This document shows positions 63,122 to 64,000 of a stretch of DNA of 64,000 nucleotides, piece after piece (position 1 is the stretch's first letter; each line of letters opens with the position of its first letter). The stretch covers positions 155,673 through 219,672 of the forward strand of contig CALOAF010000006.1 in the NCBI GenBank assembly GCA_942491385.1, in the 5' to 3' direction. The notes under the pieces are model-generated. The model had not been told where the DNA came from and made no database searches. It worked only from the letters and a program-made list of their open reading frames with translations. This stretch comes from UBA6170 sp942491385. Its GTDB lineage: Bacteria > Chloroflexota > Anaerolineae > Anaerolineales > Anaerolineaceae. The position numbers were made by a program, and so were the translations under genes.

Positions 63122-63670
63122 ATGTTTTTTGAAGAATTATCCTTAAAAGACCTCATTGCTATTAGACCAAGAATTTTTGAAGATGAAAGAGGTTTTTTCT
63201 ATGAGAGCATTCATATAAATAAATTTAAATTAAATGGCATTGAGATCAATATTGCTCAACAGAATCATTCAGGTTCAAAAAAAAACATTTTAAGAGGATT
63301 ACATTATCAAATTCATAATAGTCAGGGAAAATTAGTCAGAGTACTTAAGGGGCAAATTTATGACGTTGCTGTAGATTTGAGAAAATCATCACCTACTTTT
63401 GCAAAATGGACCGGCATCATCCTAAACGATGACAATAAGAAATTATTGTGGATTCCTTCAGGTTTTGCTCACGGTTTTTTTGTGATGAGTGATTGGGCTG
63501 AAGTAGAATATTGTACGACTGATTTTTACAATCCTGATGGAGAACGCACAATTATTTGGAATGATCCTGATCTTGGAATAGAATGGCCAATTAATTTAGG
63601 GGAAACGCCGGTTCTTTCACAAAAAGATTGTGAAGGAAAGAAATTTAAGGACGCCGAATTATATGAGTGA
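63122..63670 (+). CDS. rfbC: dTDP-4-dehydrorhamnose 3,5-epimerase
   Basis: 182 residues with the double-stranded beta-helix of RmlC. GLHYQIHNSQGKLVRV contains the catalytic His, and VAVDLRKSSPTF and WIPSGFAHGFFV are conserved. It makes dTDP-4-dehydro-L-rhamnose. ATG 63122 has GAGG six bases upstream; the longer frame to 63044 lies inside the ATPase gene. The last bases overlap the rfbB start by eight. Confidence 0.95.
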   Translation: MFFEELSLKDLIAIRPRIFEDERGFFYESIHINKFKLNGIEINIAQQNHSGSKKNILRGLHYQIHNSQGKLVRVLKGQIYDVAVDLRKSSPTFAKWTGIILNDDNKKLLWIPSGFAHGFFVMSDWAEVEYCTTDFYNPDGERTIIWNDPDLGIEWPINLGETPVLSQKDCEGKKFKDAELYE

Positions 63671-64000
63671 AAATAATAAAAAAATTCTAATACCTGGTGG
63701 AGCAGGTTTCATTGGATCAAATTTCATTCAGTATGTTGTTGAGAATGAACCAGATTGGGAAATTGTCAATTTGGATTTGTTGACCTATGCCGGTCACTTG
63801 GAAAATTTGTTCGAAATTCCGGAAGAAAATTACACCTTCATTCAAGGCGATATTTGTGATCAGAAATTGGTTGAGAAAATTCTAATTAATTACCAAATTG
63901 ACACTATAGTTCATTTCGCAGCAGAATCACATGTTGATCGATCTATTGAGGGACCTGGTGCTTTTGTACAAACGAATATCGTCGGCACATATAATTTATT
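63663..64000 (+). CDS. rfbB: dTDP-glucose 4,6-dehydratase (3' end outside window)
   Basis: The first 112 codons are visible. ILIPGGAGFIGSNFIQYV is the NAD-binding motif, LDLLTYAGHLENL is diagnostic of RmlB, and FAAESHVDRSIEGPGAFVQT follows. It converts dTDP-glucose to the 4-keto-6-deoxy sugar that RfbC uses. ATG 63663 overlaps rfbC by eight bases. Together they feed a rhamnose-type sugar into the polysaccharide. Confidence 0.95.
   Translation, partial: MSENNKKILIPGGAGFIGSNFIQYVVENEPDWEIVNLDLLTYAGHLENLFEIPEENYTFIQGDICDQKLVEKILINYQIDTIVHFAAESHVDRSIEGPGAFVQTNIVGTYNL

Noticed and set aside
1..64000. CRISPR arrays, insertion sequences and prophage genes
   Set aside because: No regularly spaced direct repeats, transposase or phage structural genes were seen on reading through.

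Overview
The window is an ordinary bacterial chromosome segment, moderately AT-rich, with ATG, GTG and TTG starts and Shine-Dalgarno sites before most but not all genes. The gene families suggest an anaerobic member of the Chloroflexota, close to Anaerolineae: a large repertoire of eukaryote-like kinase, FHA and phosphatase-like signalling proteins, fused molybdenum hydroxylase subunits, a membrane-bound group 4 [NiFe] hydrogenase, GT-C membrane glycosyltransferases, and HrcA/CIRCE heat-shock control. This assignment is an inference from gene content. No rRNA or phylogenetic marker comparison was possible.

Layout. 1-8 kb: the tail of a membrane-anchored protein, a Ser/Thr kinase divergent from an FHA-winged-helix regulator, an XRE-cupin regulator, a large membrane protein with a degenerate PP2C-like domain and a beta-propeller-like exterior, a D-threonine-aldolase-like enzyme and a site-2 protease. 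8.4 kb: a selenocysteine tRNA on the minus strand. 8.6-12 kb: a GH5 glycosidase, a luciferase-like oxidoreductase and a PAP2 phosphatase. 12.2-16 kb: a promoter and a structured leader RNA (possible molybdenum-cofactor riboswitch) ahead of a two-gene molybdenum hydroxylase operon. 16.2-24.7 kb: an eleven-gene operon for an ion-translocating group 4 [NiFe] hydrogenase with its maturation protease.

24.7-35 kb: a GT-C membrane protein, a beta-hydroxyacid dehydrogenase, a uridine phosphorylase, valS with a T-box leader and consensus promoter, a lipoprotein, an aldo/keto reductase and a lysine-2,3-aminomutase-family radical SAM enzyme. 35.2-41.2 kb: the hrcA-grpE-dnaK-dnaJ-prmA heat-shock cluster under a sigma70-type promoter with a perfect CIRCE operator. 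41.2-42.5 kb: a clearly decayed nicotinate phosphoribosyltransferase gene. 42.7-50.4 kb: small housekeeping genes (phosphoribosyltransferase with a frameshifted end, ferredoxin, GIY-YIG-galactokinase fusion, tyrA, site-2 protease, DUF951, a frameshifted MGDG-synthase-like glycosyltransferase, tsaE, tsaB, rimI, type 4 uracil-DNA glycosylase). 50.4-64 kb: a surface-polysaccharide locus (nucleotide-sugar dehydrogenase and epimerase, flippase, glycosyltransferase, polymerase/ligase-like proteins, chain-length regulator, ABC exporter with a frameshifted permease, rfbC and the start of rfbB).

No clearly new multi-gene system such as a defence island or CRISPR array was found. The most notable items are the tRNA-Sec, the leader RNA before the molybdenum hydroxylase, the degenerate-phosphatase/propeller protein, the GIY-YIG-galactokinase fusion, the decayed nicotinate phosphoribosyltransferase, and three single-base frameshifts in otherwise intact genes.
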